The notes: a model not told the origin generated them from the sequence alone. Shown: positions 21,444 through 30,097, counted from the stretch's first letter. The stretch: 64,000 bases of DNA from Massilia sp. R2A-15 (GCF_030704305.1 NZ_CP131935.1:2480001-2544000), one strand, 5' to 3'. Numbers and translations are program-made.

Positions 21444-23492
21444 TCAGAGCTTGCGTTCGAACGCCAGCCGGATCGTCGCCCATGTCGGCGTCGTGATTCC
21501 CGTCCGCAGGCCGCCGGCTCCATCCTCGAAGCGCGATTGCGCCAGGTGGTCCTGCCCCAGCAGGTTGGCGCCCGTCAGCCGCCACTGCGTGTGCGCGTCG
21601 AGGCGCCAGGTGGCCACCAATCCCAGGTCCCGTTGTACGCCGGCCCACCCGAAAGTCCGATCGGACATCCGCGACGCCCCGCCGCCCTGAAAGCTGAAGG
21701 TGGCCCCCAGCGTGACCGGCAGGCCAGGCAGGGCGCGGTCCACGCCCACGCTTGCGCTGAGCGGCGGCTGGTTCGCCAGCCGGTTGTCCGGCCCCGGAAC
21801 GCTTTCGACGCGCGACCAGTTGCGCGCCAGGTTCGCGCGCAGCTCGAACGACCGCCACGGGAACTTCGTTTCAAGTTCGATACCGCGAACCTGGGCGCGG
21901 CCCGCATTCACCGGCATGCCGATCCACGTCGCGCCAACCTGGTCCACACGGTCGACGATCACGTCCTCGATCCTGCGCGCGTAGGCGCTTGCGCTGGCCA
22001 TCGCGTTCTTGCCGAAGTAGCGTTCGTACGCGATGTCGATCCCCACGGCACGCTCCGGCAGAAGGTGCGGATTGCCTTGCGTGTCGACGACAAGAGCGCT
22101 GTTCTTGTTGTCTACCACGTAGCGCCGCATGGCCAGATTGGTCAGCGTCGGCATCTTGAAGGTGCGCGACAAGCCGGCGCGCAACTGCCCCTGGTCCGAC
22201 AGTTTGAACAGCGCCTGCAATGACGGGGTCGGAAAGGTGGCGCGACGGTCCACCTGGTCGAATGCATTGCCGGTGGCGATACGAATTGTCTCCCAGCGCA
22301 GGCCGCCGAGCAGCGAGAAATGCGGCGTGACGGTCCAGTCGTCCTGCGCGAACAGCGCGATGCGATCGACTTGCGCGGCGCTGGTCTCGTCGGCCGCGAG
22401 CTCGATGCGCCGCTCGCTGCGCCGGCCGTGCGCCGCGTCCCAGCCGGCCACCAGCGCATGACCGCCATCGAAGGCCTTCGAATATTTGCCGTCGAGGGTC
22501 AGGTTGTCCTCCAGCGCGGATGAATCGACGATGCGCACCACCGTGCCGCCATCGAAGCGGTTCGTTCCGCGGCGCCCGAAGTGGTTGCCCCCGATCCTCA
22601 CGTCCCAGCGTCCGCCACCTTCCGGCTGGTGCAGCCATTGGAGGTCGCTGCGGACGGTCTCCGCATGGGCGTGGAAGAAGCTCACGTTATCCGGGAACGG
22701 CGTCGGGTCGCCTAGCGCCGTCTCGTCGTGCGAACGCGTAGTCAGGTCCAGCTTCAGGAACCGGATGAAATTCTGCGATACCAGCGTGTCGCCGTTCGGG
22801 AGACTCCACGAAACGCGCGGCGTCAGGTTCAGCGTAGGGCGCACGTCCTCCTGGCGAACCTGGGTGAGGCGCCGCAAATTCAGCGTGCCGGCGCTGTCGA
22901 ACCCGAGTTCATTGTCGGTCTCGGAGGTCAGCGTCCGGGCGGCCGTCGCGACGGCGGCCATTGTGGCCGACCAGCCGACTCCCTTGATGCTCGCCTGCCC
23001 GCTCGCGTCTGGCGTCAGCGCGCCATTGTTCGCGGCCAGTCCGAGCTTGAATTCCTGCTGGCCGCGCGGCGCGCTCTTGCGCAGCACGATATTGACCGTG
23101 CCGGCAATGGCCTGCGATCCCGTCGCGGCGCTTGCCACGCGCATGATTTCTACGCGCTCGATCAGCTCAGGCGAAATGCTGTCGATGGAAAATCCCTGCG
23201 GCACCGGCTGGCCGTTCAGCAGTACTTGCGTGTAGCCGTTACCGAGCCCGCGCATGCGGATCTCGCCGCCGCTGCCCTGCACGCCGCCGATGGTGATGCC
23301 GGGGACGCGCTTCAACGCATCGGCCACGGTCTGGCCGCCGAACCGCAGCAGTTCGTCGCGGCCCACGACCGTCGCCGCGGCAGTGTCCATCAGGCGCGCG
23401 CGGTCGCGCGAGCCGGTAATCTCCACCGTCTGCGCGAGTGCGCCGGCGGAACATAACAGCAAGGTGAGGCATGCGGTGCGGTGCATCTTCAA
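21444..23492 (-). CDS. TonB-dependent outer-membrane receptor
   Basis: 682 residues. Signal peptide MKMHRTACLTLLLCSAGALA, then a plug domain (QTVADALKRVPGITIGG, IRMRGLGNGYTQVLLNGQPV, SPELIERVEIMR, AGTVNIVLRK) and a 22-strand-type barrel rich in alternating aromatic/polar strands, ending RLAFERKL. The TonB box would be near VEITGSR. Substrate not predictable; no siderophore- or vitamin-specific neighbour. It is the third gene after blaI and the M56/M23 protein, 66 bp downstream of the latter, so its expression is probably controlled by the BlaI-type repressor. Confidence 0.9.
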   Translation of the reverse strand: MKMHRTACLTLLLCSAGALAQTVEITGSRDRARLMDTAAATVVGRDELLRFGGQTVADALKRVPGITIGGVQGSGGEIRMRGLGNGYTQVLLNGQPVPQGFSIDSISPELIERVEIMRVASAATGSQAIAGTVNIVLRKSAPRGQQEFKLGLAANNGALTPDASGQASIKGVGWSATMAAVATAARTLTSETDNELGFDSAGTLNLRRLTQVRQEDVRPTLNLTPRVSWSLPNGDTLVSQNFIRFLKLDLTTRSHDETALGDPTPFPDNVSFFHAHAETVRSDLQWLHQPEGGGRWDVRIGGNHFGRRGTNRFDGGTVVRIVDSSALEDNLTLDGKYSKAFDGGHALVAGWDAAHGRRSERRIELAADETSAAQVDRIALFAQDDWTVTPHFSLLGGLRWETIRIATGNAFDQVDRRATFPTPSLQALFKLSDQGQLRAGLSRTFKMPTLTNLAMRRYVVDNKNSALVVDTQGNPHLLPERAVGIDIAYERYFGKNAMASASAYARRIEDVIVDRVDQVGATWIGMPVNAGRAQVRGIELETKFPWRSFELRANLARNWSRVESVPGPDNRLANQPPLSASVGVDRALPGLPVTLGATFSFQGGGASRMSDRTFGWAGVQRDLGLVATWRLDAHTQWRLTGANLLGQDHLAQSRFEDGAGGLRTGITTPTWATIRLAFERKL

Positions 23493-23558
23493 TCCGTTCA
23501 GGTAAAGGAATCCCCTCCGCGCGAAAAGTCGCGCGGCGTTCAGGGAGACAGTGGTTGA

Positions 23559-25001
23559 TTAGTGAGGGCGCGCGCGCAGTGCGGACGCGGTGGCGTTCTG
23601 GCCCAGGGCGGGCAGTACGGATTCCGGGTTGACAGGCTGGTCCGATGCGCGCACCTCGAAGTGCAGGTGCGGACCGGTGACCTTGCCTGTCGCGCCGGAC
23701 ATGCCAATGACCTGCCCCGCCTTGACCGTGTCGCCCGCCGCGACGGCGCGCCGGTCAAGGTGCGCGTAGAAGGAAGCGAAACCGTTGGCGTGCGCGATGA
23801 GGATCGTCTTGCCGTACTTGGCGCCGCCGGCATCGAGGTCGGTGGACGCGATCACGACGCCGTCGGCGCTGGCCATCACCGGCGTGCCGGTCTTTGCGAT
23901 GAAGTCCATGCCGTGGTGAGTGCTCGAACGCAGCGGGGAGACCGTGCCGTAGAAGCTCGACACCCGCAAATTGTCCAGCGGCGCGCGCCATTTGACCGGC
24001 GCTGGTGCATCGGGCGATGCGGGCAGGCGCCACGCAAAAGCCGGCTGCAGCGCGATGCTGGCGGCCAGCACGGCTCCGAAACCGGCGAACACCGCCACAC
24101 GCGCGGCATTGCCGACAACGGGAGCGCCGCCCTCGCGAATCATCAGCATGCGCGCGCTCAGCGAGGCGCCATTGAAGCCGCCGAAGGCCAAGGCCGCGCT
24201 GAACGCGGTGCGCTGCAGCTTGAACTGTCCGACCAGCGCGGCGGCGTAGGCGCGATGCTGTTGCTGGGGGCGGCCGGCGAGCACCTGGCGGTCGCAGCCC
24301 AGCTCCTGCGCCCAAGTCAGGCGGCTGGCCAACGCGCGCATCGCGGGATTGAACCACAGCGCGGTCTGGGCGGCGATGCTGGCGGCCATCCACAATGGAT
24401 CGCGGCGCTGCAGGTGCGCCAACTCGTGCGCGACGATCATCTGCTGCTGCACAGCGTCAAAATCGCGCAGGTGGCGCGGCAGCAGCAGCACCGGGCGCAG
24501 CGCGCCGATCAGCATGGGCGAGACGGCGAGCGAGGTTTCAAAAACATCGAGCGAAGCAGCCGCCGCATGCGTGTCCAGGCGCGTCGAGCCGTGCACCAAG
24601 CGGCGCAACGCGCGCTGCGCCAGCATCAGACGGAGAATCGCGGCGCCGGCGCCGGCCACGTAGATCGCCAGCCATGCGTGCGCGGCGAGTCCCAGCCAAT
24701 TGACTGGCGAATCGGATGGCGCCTCCGCCACCGGCTGTGGCATCGGGCGGGCCTGCGCCACCGGCGCTGCTTCGAATTCGATGGCCGGCATCACGCTGAG
24801 CGATTCGCGCTGCGGCGCCAGAATCGCCAGCCAGACGGCGACGGCAAGCACCTGGGCCAGCAGCCAGGCCGCGCGGGACATCGCCAGCGCAGGCCAGCGG
24901 CGGCAAGCCAGCGTGAGGATCGCCCATGCGGCGCCTGCCGCCAGCACGCAGCCGAGGCAGGCCTGGAGGAACTGCAGTGCGAACAGGTCGACGCCGCTCA
25001 C
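23559..25001 (-). CDS. M56/M23 fused membrane metallopeptidase (BlaR1-like)
   Basis: 480 residues. The N-terminal half is a BlaR1/MecR1-type M56 peptidase: three hydrophobic segments up to about residue 128 and the zinc motif HELAH (192-196) in VAHELAHLQRRDPLW. A fourth membrane segment (about 302-323) leads to a periplasmic LytM/M23 domain with complete zinc ligands: HHGMD (H362, D366) and HLH (H445, H447), plus FYAHLDRRAVAAGDTV. In BlaR1 the outside domain is a penicillin sensor; here it is a peptidoglycan endopeptidase-like domain, so the signal is probably cell-wall related. Overlaps blaI by 4 bp. Confidence 0.92.
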   Translation of the reverse strand: MSGVDLFALQFLQACLGCVLAAGAAWAILTLACRRWPALAMSRAAWLLAQVLAVAVWLAILAPQRESLSVMPAIEFEAAPVAQARPMPQPVAEAPSDSPVNWLGLAAHAWLAIYVAGAGAAILRLMLAQRALRRLVHGSTRLDTHAAAASLDVFETSLAVSPMLIGALRPVLLLPRHLRDFDAVQQQMIVAHELAHLQRRDPLWMAASIAAQTALWFNPAMRALASRLTWAQELGCDRQVLAGRPQQQHRAYAAALVGQFKLQRTAFSAALAFGGFNGASLSARMLMIREGGAPVVGNAARVAVFAGFGAVLAASIALQPAFAWRLPASPDAPAPVKWRAPLDNLRVSSFYGTVSPLRSSTHHGMDFIAKTGTPVMASADGVVIASTDLDAGGAKYGKTILIAHANGFASFYAHLDRRAVAAGDTVKAGQVIGMSGATGKVTGPHLHFEVRASDQPVNPESVLPALGQNATASALRARPH

Positions 25002-25381
25002 TGGCCGCCCTCCTTCTCGTCGGGCCAGTCCTGCAGCATCTGTTCGAGCTGTTCGAGTTCCTGCTGGTCGATCAGCTTACTGCCGGTGAACATGTTGGCC
25101 GGCAGCGGGCCGTCCATCTCCATCACGCGGCGGCCGAAGTCGTGCGCGAACGCCGCCAGCGTGGAGACCTTTTCAAGCTGCGCTTCATAGACCTGCACGC
25201 CGTGGCGCAGCTGCTGGCTGACCATCGCCTTTTCCAGCATACGCTCGAGCGTTTTGCGGGTGGAGGAAAACGACCAGCCAAGCTCCGGCTCGACGCGCTG
25301 GTGCAGTTCGCGCGCGCTCAGGGGCTGCTCTTTCCATAGCGCCTTCAGCAGGCTCAGTTCTGACATTGAGGGTACGGACAT
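24998..25381 (-). CDS. BlaI/MecI/CopY-family transcriptional repressor
   Basis: Winged-helix repressor that dimerises on palindromic operators and is cleaved after signalling by its M56 partner. 127 residues from ATG 25381 (GGAG eight bases upstream); a TTG at 25405 would extend it by eight. The winged helix is ELSLLKALWKEQPLSARELHQRV to SSTRKTLERMLEKAMVSQQ; the C-terminal helix dimerises. First gene of a three-gene minus-strand operon with the M56/M23 peptidase and the TonB receptor; a perfect palindrome lies 36 bp upstream. Confidence 0.9.
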   Translation of the reverse strand: MSVPSMSELSLLKALWKEQPLSARELHQRVEPELGWSFSSTRKTLERMLEKAMVSQQLRHGVQVYEAQLEKVSTLAAFAHDFGRRVMEMDGPLPANMFTGSKLIDQQELEQLEQMLQDWPDEKEGGQ

Positions 25382-25416
25382 GCCTGAATCTCCAGTATGT
25401 GACAATGGAGGCGAGT

Positions 25417-25434
25417 ATGCGACAGATGTCGCAT
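25417..25434. promoter_or_regulatory. Putative BlaI-type operator
   Basis: Perfect inverted repeat ATGCGACA-GA-TGTCGCAT upstream of blaI. A related half-site ATGTGACA lies at 25397-25404, nearer the start. Placement and symmetry fit autorepression by a dimeric winged-helix protein. Confidence 0.65.
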
Positions 25435-25450
25435 GAACGTCAAGCGAATC

Positions 25451-27034
25451 TTAAGATGGAGTCAGATTGACCGATGCGGGAAAGCGCGGCGCGCGCCGGT
25501 GCAAGGTCGCCTGTTCATAGGCATACGCCATGCGGATCAACGCCGCTTCGCTCCAGGCGCCGCCGACGAACGACAGGCCGATCGGCAGGCCGTTGGTGTA
25601 CCCGGCCGGCACGGTGATGTGCGGGTAGCCGGCCACCGCGGCGGGCGTCGAGAAACTGCCGCCGTAATGGTCGCCGTTGATGAAATCGGTGAGCCATGCC
25701 GGCCCGCCGGTCGGCGCCACCAGCGCGTCGAGCTGGTGCTCCTTCATCACTTGGTCGATGCCCTCGGCGCGCGAATAGCGGTGGTTGTTGGCCAGCGCGT
25801 CGAGATACGCCTTGTCGGCCAGCGCGCCCTTCCCTTGCGACTTCTCCAGGTACTCCTGCGCGAAGAACGCCATCTCCTTGTCGCTGTGCTTCGCATTGAA
25901 GGCAACCAGGTCGGACATGTTCCTGATCTGCGCATGCGGCGCATACGCGGCCAGGTACGCCTCCAGCCCAGGCTTGAATTCGTACAGCAGCACTTCGGTT
26001 TCGCTGTCGCCGTACTTGTCGATATTGGGCACCTTCACGTCGACCAAAATCGCGCCCTGCGCCTTGAGCACCGCGAGCTCCTTCTCGATGACGCCATCGA
26101 CGCCGTCGCCGCTGCCGAAGAAATTGCGCGCCACGCCGATCCGCACGCCCTTCAGGCCATTCTTGTCGAGCGCCTTCGCATAGTCGGCCAGCTTGATGTC
26201 GCGCGTCGCTTCGTCCGCGGGGTCGGCGCCGGCCATCGCTGCCAGCATCAGCGCGGCGTCGGCGACGGTGCGCGTCATCGGACCGGCGGTGTCCTGCGAC
26301 GCCGCGATCGGGATGATGCCGCTGCGGCTGATCAGCCCCAGCGTGGGCTTGATGCCGACCAGGCCGCAGATCGATGCCGGCGAGACGATCGAGCCGTCGG
26401 TCTCGGTGCCGACGGCCAGCGTGGCGAGGCTGGCGGCGATGGCCGCGCCGGAGCCGGAGCTCGAGCCGCTGGTGTTGCGATCGAGCGCGTAGGGATTTTT
26501 GGTCAACCCGCCGCGCGCGCTCCAGCCGCTCACCGAATGGGTCGAGCGCATGTTGGCCCATTCGGACAGGTTGGTCTTGCCGATGATGACGGCGCCGGCC
26601 GCGCGCAGTTGCGCGGCCACGTGCGCATCGCGCGTGGCGCGCACGCCCGCCAGCGCGAGCGAGCCCGCGCTGGTGCTCATCTTGTCACCGGTGGCGATAT
26701 TGTCCTTCAACAGCACCGGGATGCCGTGCAGCGGACCGCGCAGCTTGCCGGCGGCGCGTTCGCGGTCCATCGCCGCGGCGATCGCGAGCGCGTCGGGATT
26801 GAGTTCGATGACGGAGTTCAGGCGCGGGCCGCGCTTGTCGATGGCGGCGATGCGGGACAGGTATTGCGAGACCAGCGAGCGGGAGGTGAGCCGGCCGGAC
26901 TGCATGGCGGCCTGCTGTTCGAGCACGCCGGCGTCGAGGATCGAAGATGGCGCCGGTGCTGCACTTGAAGGCGTCGATGCGCCCGCGACGGCGGTGGCGG
27001 CCAGGCCGAGTCGAACGAAGTCCCTGCGATCCAT
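25451..27034 (-). CDS. Tat-exported amidase (amidase signature family)
   Basis: 527 residues. A twin-arginine signal (RRDFVRLGLAATAVAG) predicts export of the folded enzyme. The amidase signature Ser-cisSer-Lys triad is visible: K110 in PVLLKDNIATG, cis-Ser about 193 in NTSGSSSGSGAA, nucleophile S215 in GTETDGSIVSPAS. Members hydrolyse C-N amide bonds of small amides; substrate unknown. Monocistronic as far as can be seen: 59 bp separate its start from a repeat, and its stop lies close to the palindromic operator of the neighbouring operon on the same strand. Confidence 0.9.
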   Translation of the reverse strand: MDRRDFVRLGLAATAVAGASTPSSAAPAPSSILDAGVLEQQAAMQSGRLTSRSLVSQYLSRIAAIDKRGPRLNSVIELNPDALAIAAAMDRERAAGKLRGPLHGIPVLLKDNIATGDKMSTSAGSLALAGVRATRDAHVAAQLRAAGAVIIGKTNLSEWANMRSTHSVSGWSARGGLTKNPYALDRNTSGSSSGSGAAIAASLATLAVGTETDGSIVSPASICGLVGIKPTLGLISRSGIIPIAASQDTAGPMTRTVADAALMLAAMAGADPADEATRDIKLADYAKALDKNGLKGVRIGVARNFFGSGDGVDGVIEKELAVLKAQGAILVDVKVPNIDKYGDSETEVLLYEFKPGLEAYLAAYAPHAQIRNMSDLVAFNAKHSDKEMAFFAQEYLEKSQGKGALADKAYLDALANNHRYSRAEGIDQVMKEHQLDALVAPTGGPAWLTDFINGDHYGGSFSTPAAVAGYPHITVPAGYTNGLPIGLSFVGGAWSEAALIRMAYAYEQATLHRRAPRFPASVNLTPS

Positions 27035-27093
27035 GCGTGCTCCCTATAGAAAAAACGATAATGTACAGGATGTGGCAGCGCTAACGGCAAAAT

Positions 27094-27120
27094 GGGGACA
27101 GGTCCGCAGGACCAGTCCCC
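27094..27120 (+). repeat. Family A 27-bp repeat with compensated arms
   Basis: GGGGACAGGTCC - GCA - GGACCAGTCCCC. Compared with the common copy, base 5 changed T to A and its partner A to T, so pairing is kept. Confidence 0.85.
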
Positions 27121-27131
27121 AAATTCCCCAC

Positions 27132-27161
27132 AAAAAAACGCTGCCGGCGGCAGCGTTTTTT
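27132..27161 (-). terminator. Rho-independent terminator after efp
   Basis: CGCTGCC / GGCAGCG stem with a three-base loop, flanked by A7 and T7 tracts, 15 bp after the efp stop; the flanks would allow action in both directions. Confidence 0.85.
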
Positions 27162-27175
27162 GAGAGCGGCGGTGA

Positions 27176-27751
27176 TTAGTTACGAACCACGCGCTTGTAC
27201 TCGTTGGTGCGGGTGTCGACTTCGATCGTGTCGTCCTGGCTCACAAACAGCGGAACCTGGATGGTGTGGCGCTTCGATTCGATCGCGTTTTCCAGCTTGG
27301 CTTCCTTCAGGACGTTGCCCGAAGTGTTGCCCTTGACCGCTGGCTCGGCGTAAGCGACGACGCGCTGGATCGTGGTCGGCAGTTCAACCGAGATTGCCTT
27401 GCCGTCGTAGAACACGGCTTCGCATTCCATGCCGTCCTTCAGGTAGTTCAGCGCTTCGCCCAGGTTCTCTTCTTCGATTTCGTACTGGTTGTACTCTTCG
27501 TCCATGAAGACGAACAGCGGATCGGCGAAGTACGAGTAGGTCACTGGCTTCTTGTCCAGAACGACGACGTCGAACTTGTCGTCGCCGCGGAACACGTTTT
27601 CCATCGGGCTGTTGGTCAGAAGATTCTTCATCTTCCACTTGTAGGTGAAGCCGGTGCGGCTCGAGCCATTGACGTCAGAGCGCAGCACGATCATCGGCTT
27701 GCTATCAACCATAATGATGTTGCCAACGCGAATTTCTTTTGCAGGTTTCAT
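27176..27751 (-). CDS. efp: Translation elongation factor P
   Basis: Rescues ribosomes stalled at polyproline. 191 residues: KOW-like domain I, OB domains II and III with the ending [14 protein letters not shown]. The modified loop reads NGSSR32TGFTYKW: Arg32 marks the EarP-rhamnosylated class, and earP is the next gene upstream. The ATG at 27751 is chosen over an in-frame start at 27823 because it gives the conserved [15 protein letters not shown] N-terminus and because the -10 at 27865 suits it. Confidence 0.97.
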   Translation of the reverse strand: MKPAKEIRVGNIIMVDSKPMIVLRSDVNGSSRTGFTYKWKMKNLLTNSPMENVFRGDDKFDVVVLDKKPVTYSYFADPLFVFMDEEYNQYEIEEENLGEALNYLKDGMECEAVFYDGKAISVELPTTIQRVVAYAEPAVKGNTSGNVLKEAKLENAIESKRHTIQVPLFVSQDDTIEVDTRTNEYKRVVRN

Positions 27752-27864
27752 AGTGAATATACGTAAAAAGGTGGTTGCATGAAAATCATCTGTCGCCGTG
27801 GCCGAACTTCGCCCAGAGCCCACGTTTGATCAAAACTCGAAAATACCGTGAAGAGTAACCGCGC

Positions 27865-27870
27865 ATTATA
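27865..27870 (-). promoter_or_regulatory. Putative -10 of efp
   Basis: TATAAT on the minus strand just after the earP stop and 114 bases before the efp ATG; suggests efp also has its own promoter besides any read-through from earP. Confidence 0.4.
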
Positions 27871-27888
27871 CCCGATTGGCGTGACCGT

Positions 27889-29046
27889 TCATCGTTTCGA
27901 GGCGGCAAATTTCAGCATGTTGGAAACTAGATCACCATTGGCCAGCATCTGCGCCTGCCATTCGGCCGAGCGCCCGGCGATGCGTTCCATATCTTCCTGA
28001 AACGGCCGCCACGCGTCGGCCACGCTGGCGTCTTCGCCCATGGCGCCATTCCACAGCAGGTTGAAGGCATTGGCGCTGTCGATGTCGGGCGAGTAGCGTT
28101 GCAGGAAGGCGCGCAGTTTCTTGTGATGCAGGTTTTCGTCCTGCGGGTAGATGTGCCAGACGAACGGGCGGCCGGCCCACTGCGCGCGCACGATCGAGTC
28201 TTCGCCGCGCACGAAATTCAGGTCGCAGGCCCACAGCAGCTTGTCGTAGTCAGGTTGCGGGACGAAAGGAAGCACCCGCACCGTCAGCGCGCCCTGCGTG
28301 CGGGCCGCCCCGGCGACCGGGTCGGCTCCGATGAATGCGCGCACCGCATCGGCGGCCACGCCCTCGGGAACCAGGCACAAGACCGGCGCCGCGCCGGCCT
28401 GCCAGGTGTCGAACAGCTCGCGCACCGGCGCATGCGGATAGCAGAACAGCGATACCTTGCGCGCCGCCATTTCCTCCGGCGTCACGCCGAACCGCGCCAG
28501 GAAGGCGGCCACTTGCGCCGGGTCGGACTGGAACTGGCGGCGCTGGTCTTCGAGCGCCGATTCGCGCAGCAGGCCGCCCGTCTTGCCGGTGAAGCCGGGG
28601 AAGTAGAAATATTTCGTCAGCGGCAGGCGGGGGTGCGGCGAGGACAGGGTGTGGCAGCCTTCGACCCATTCCTCGGCGCTCAGCCCTTCCAGGTTGAGCC
28701 ACACGGGACGCGGCTCGCGCTCTACCATCGCGGCGATGTAGCCGGGCGGGATGTCGCAGCCGAAGAATTCGATCACGATGTCGGCCACGTCGGCGGGCGC
28801 GAACACGCCCTCCTGGTCGCGCCAGTGGCGAATGGTGACGCCGGCCACCTCTTGCGTTTCCGAATCCGTCGCGACGGGCGGGCAGATCCGCTGGAATGTT
28901 TTCAGGTCGTCGACCCACAGGGTGACGGCAACGCCGTGTTCGCTCTGCAGTTGCCGCGCCAGGCGCCAGCAAATGCCGATGTCGCCGAAGTTGTCGACGA
29001 CTTTACAGAAAATGGCCAGCGATGTTGAAGTTTTTTCAGGAAACAT
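27889..29046 (-). CDS. earP: EF-P arginine rhamnosyltransferase EarP
   Basis: Transfers rhamnose from dTDP-rhamnose to EF-P Arg32, inverting at the anomeric carbon. 385 residues, two Rossmann-like lobes (GT-B fold, formerly DUF2331). Landmarks: VVDNFGDIGICWRLARQL at the N-terminus with the catalytic Asp pair, WLNLEGLSAEEW, YFYFPGFTGKTGGLLRE, LFCYPHAP and the C-terminal NFVRGEDSIVRAQWAGRPFVWHIYPQ stretch that binds the nucleotide sugar. ATG 29046 gives the conserved start; a 21-residue upstream extension is not supported. Directly upstream of efp, 137 bp apart. Confidence 0.95.
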   Translation of the reverse strand: MFPEKTSTSLAIFCKVVDNFGDIGICWRLARQLQSEHGVAVTLWVDDLKTFQRICPPVATDSETQEVAGVTIRHWRDQEGVFAPADVADIVIEFFGCDIPPGYIAAMVEREPRPVWLNLEGLSAEEWVEGCHTLSSPHPRLPLTKYFYFPGFTGKTGGLLRESALEDQRRQFQSDPAQVAAFLARFGVTPEEMAARKVSLFCYPHAPVRELFDTWQAGAAPVLCLVPEGVAADAVRAFIGADPVAGAARTQGALTVRVLPFVPQPDYDKLLWACDLNFVRGEDSIVRAQWAGRPFVWHIYPQDENLHHKKLRAFLQRYSPDIDSANAFNLLWNGAMGEDASVADAWRPFQEDMERIAGRSAEWQAQMLANGDLVSNMLKFAASKR

Positions 29047-29248
29047 GCGGAAAGCGCGAAGGGAGATTCGAGGGGTGGGCCAGCGCGGCAGGCGCCGCCA
29101 GGGCGTCATTCTATCCCAAAATTACACAGGGGCCTGGCCGGAACCGACGTTTAGTAATTTCATTAAATGCAATATTTGATTGCGGAATGCAACAAAATCA
29201 ACTTGCCATTTATACTTCACCAACCTCGACGCGTAAAGCTGCGCCGCA

Positions 29249-29272
29249 AGATACTTGATCAAGCAAGTATCT
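29249..29272. promoter_or_regulatory. Inverted repeat upstream of the haemoglobin gene
   Basis: AGATACTTG - ATCAAG - CAAGTATCT, nine-base arms; its centre CTTGATCAAG is itself palindromic. Lies in the 316-bp gap between earP and the haemoglobin gene. Likely a regulator site; which one is unknown. Confidence 0.4.
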
Positions 29273-29283
29273 CGGTCGCTTCA

Positions 29284-29306
29284 AAGATTCATTTTAAATA
29301 CTTGAT
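29284..29306 (+). promoter_or_regulatory. NsrR-like NO-responsive operator
   Basis: AAGATTCATTTT / AAATACTTGAT matches the E. coli NsrR consensus (AAGATGCATTT-n-AAATGCATCTT) at about 17 of 22 positions, better in the left half. It sits 57 bases before the haemoglobin start, a common target of NsrR. Confidence 0.5.
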
Positions 29307-29362
29307 TTCGCGAATAACTCAAGGTACCATGGACTCACTTCCGATTCGCCGCGAGCCCGCCA

Positions 29363-29767
29363 ATGTCCCAACTGGAACTATCCCGGGAGTCGATCACGAC
29401 CCTGGTGCACACTTTTTACGACGACGTTCGCGCCGACCCGGTGCTCTCGCCCGTCTTCAACGCCGCGATCGGCGACCACTGGGACACCCATCTGGGGCGC
29501 ATGGTCGATTTCTGGTGCACGACCATGCTCAAGACCCAGCAGTTCCAGGGCAACGTCTTCGGCAAGCACATGGCGCTGGCCGGCGTCGAGCCCGAGCATT
29601 TCCAGCGCTGGCTGCTGCTGTTCGAAGCGACCGCGGCGCGCCTGTTCAGTGCCCCGCTTGCGGACGAATTCATCCTGGTCGCGCGACGAATCGCAGCCAG
29701 CCTGCAATACGGCTTTTTCGGCAAGGTCGTCGTCACCAGCGGAGCGCCCCATGCTGACGCTGCCTGA
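29363..29767 (+). CDS. Group III truncated haemoglobin
   Basis: 134 residues, two-over-two globin fold without the N-terminal A helix. Landmarks: TLVHTFYDDVRADPVLSPVF, HWDTHLGRMVDFWCTTML, and the proximal His in FGKHMALAGVEPEHFQRWL. Group III proteins bind O2 and NO and are often NO-induced. Overlaps the following DUF1971 gene by 17 bp, so the pair is an operon. A NsrR-like site lies upstream. The N-terminal helix length and Trp positions fit group III better than groups I or II. Confidence 0.93.
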   Translation: MSQLELSRESITTLVHTFYDDVRADPVLSPVFNAAIGDHWDTHLGRMVDFWCTTMLKTQQFQGNVFGKHMALAGVEPEHFQRWLLLFEATAARLFSAPLADEFILVARRIAASLQYGFFGKVVVTSGAPHADAA

Positions 29768-30029
29768 AGACGTGGCGCACTACAAATCGACGCCGGAATT
29801 TACCGAAACCACGATCCCGGCCGGCCTGCTGCGCAGCCATTCCACCGCGGCCGGCGTGTGGGGGCGCATCAAGGTGCTCGAGGGGACACTGTTGTACCGC
29901 GTGCTCGAGCCGGCGCTGCAAGAATATGTGCTGGCGCCGGACCATCCCGGCATCATCGAACCGCAGGCAAAGCACGAAGTGGCCGCAATCGGGCCGGTGC
30001 GCTTTTGCGTCGAGTTCCACCGGAAATGA
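29751..30029 (+). CDS. DUF1971 (TehB-N-like cupin) protein
   Basis: 92 residues of the small DUF1971 beta-sandwich family also found at the N-terminus of some TehB tellurite methyltransferases: FTETTIPAGLLRSHSTAAGVWGRIKVLEGTL, and IIEPQAKHEVAAIGPVRFCVEFHR with candidate cupin ligands H, E, H. Co-translated with the truncated haemoglobin, an arrangement repeated in many NO-stress clusters. Enzymatic role not known; probably a nitrosative or oxyanion stress accessory. Confidence 0.85.
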   Translation: MLTLPEDVAHYKSTPEFTETTIPAGLLRSHSTAAGVWGRIKVLEGTLLYRVLEPALQEYVLAPDHPGIIEPQAKHEVAAIGPVRFCVEFHRK

Positions 30030-30034
30030 TTCCT

Positions 30035-30058
30035 GTCGTACCAGCGAAGGCTGGTACC
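30035..30058 (-). repeat. Family B hairpin repeat, inverted copy
   Basis: GTCGTACCAGC / GCTGGTACC arms around GAAG, right after the DUF1971 stop; pairs head-to-head with 30098-30122. Confidence 0.85.
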
Positions 30059-30097
30059 TAGACTGAAAATCCTTCACCCCCAGCGCGCGCTCAGCAT

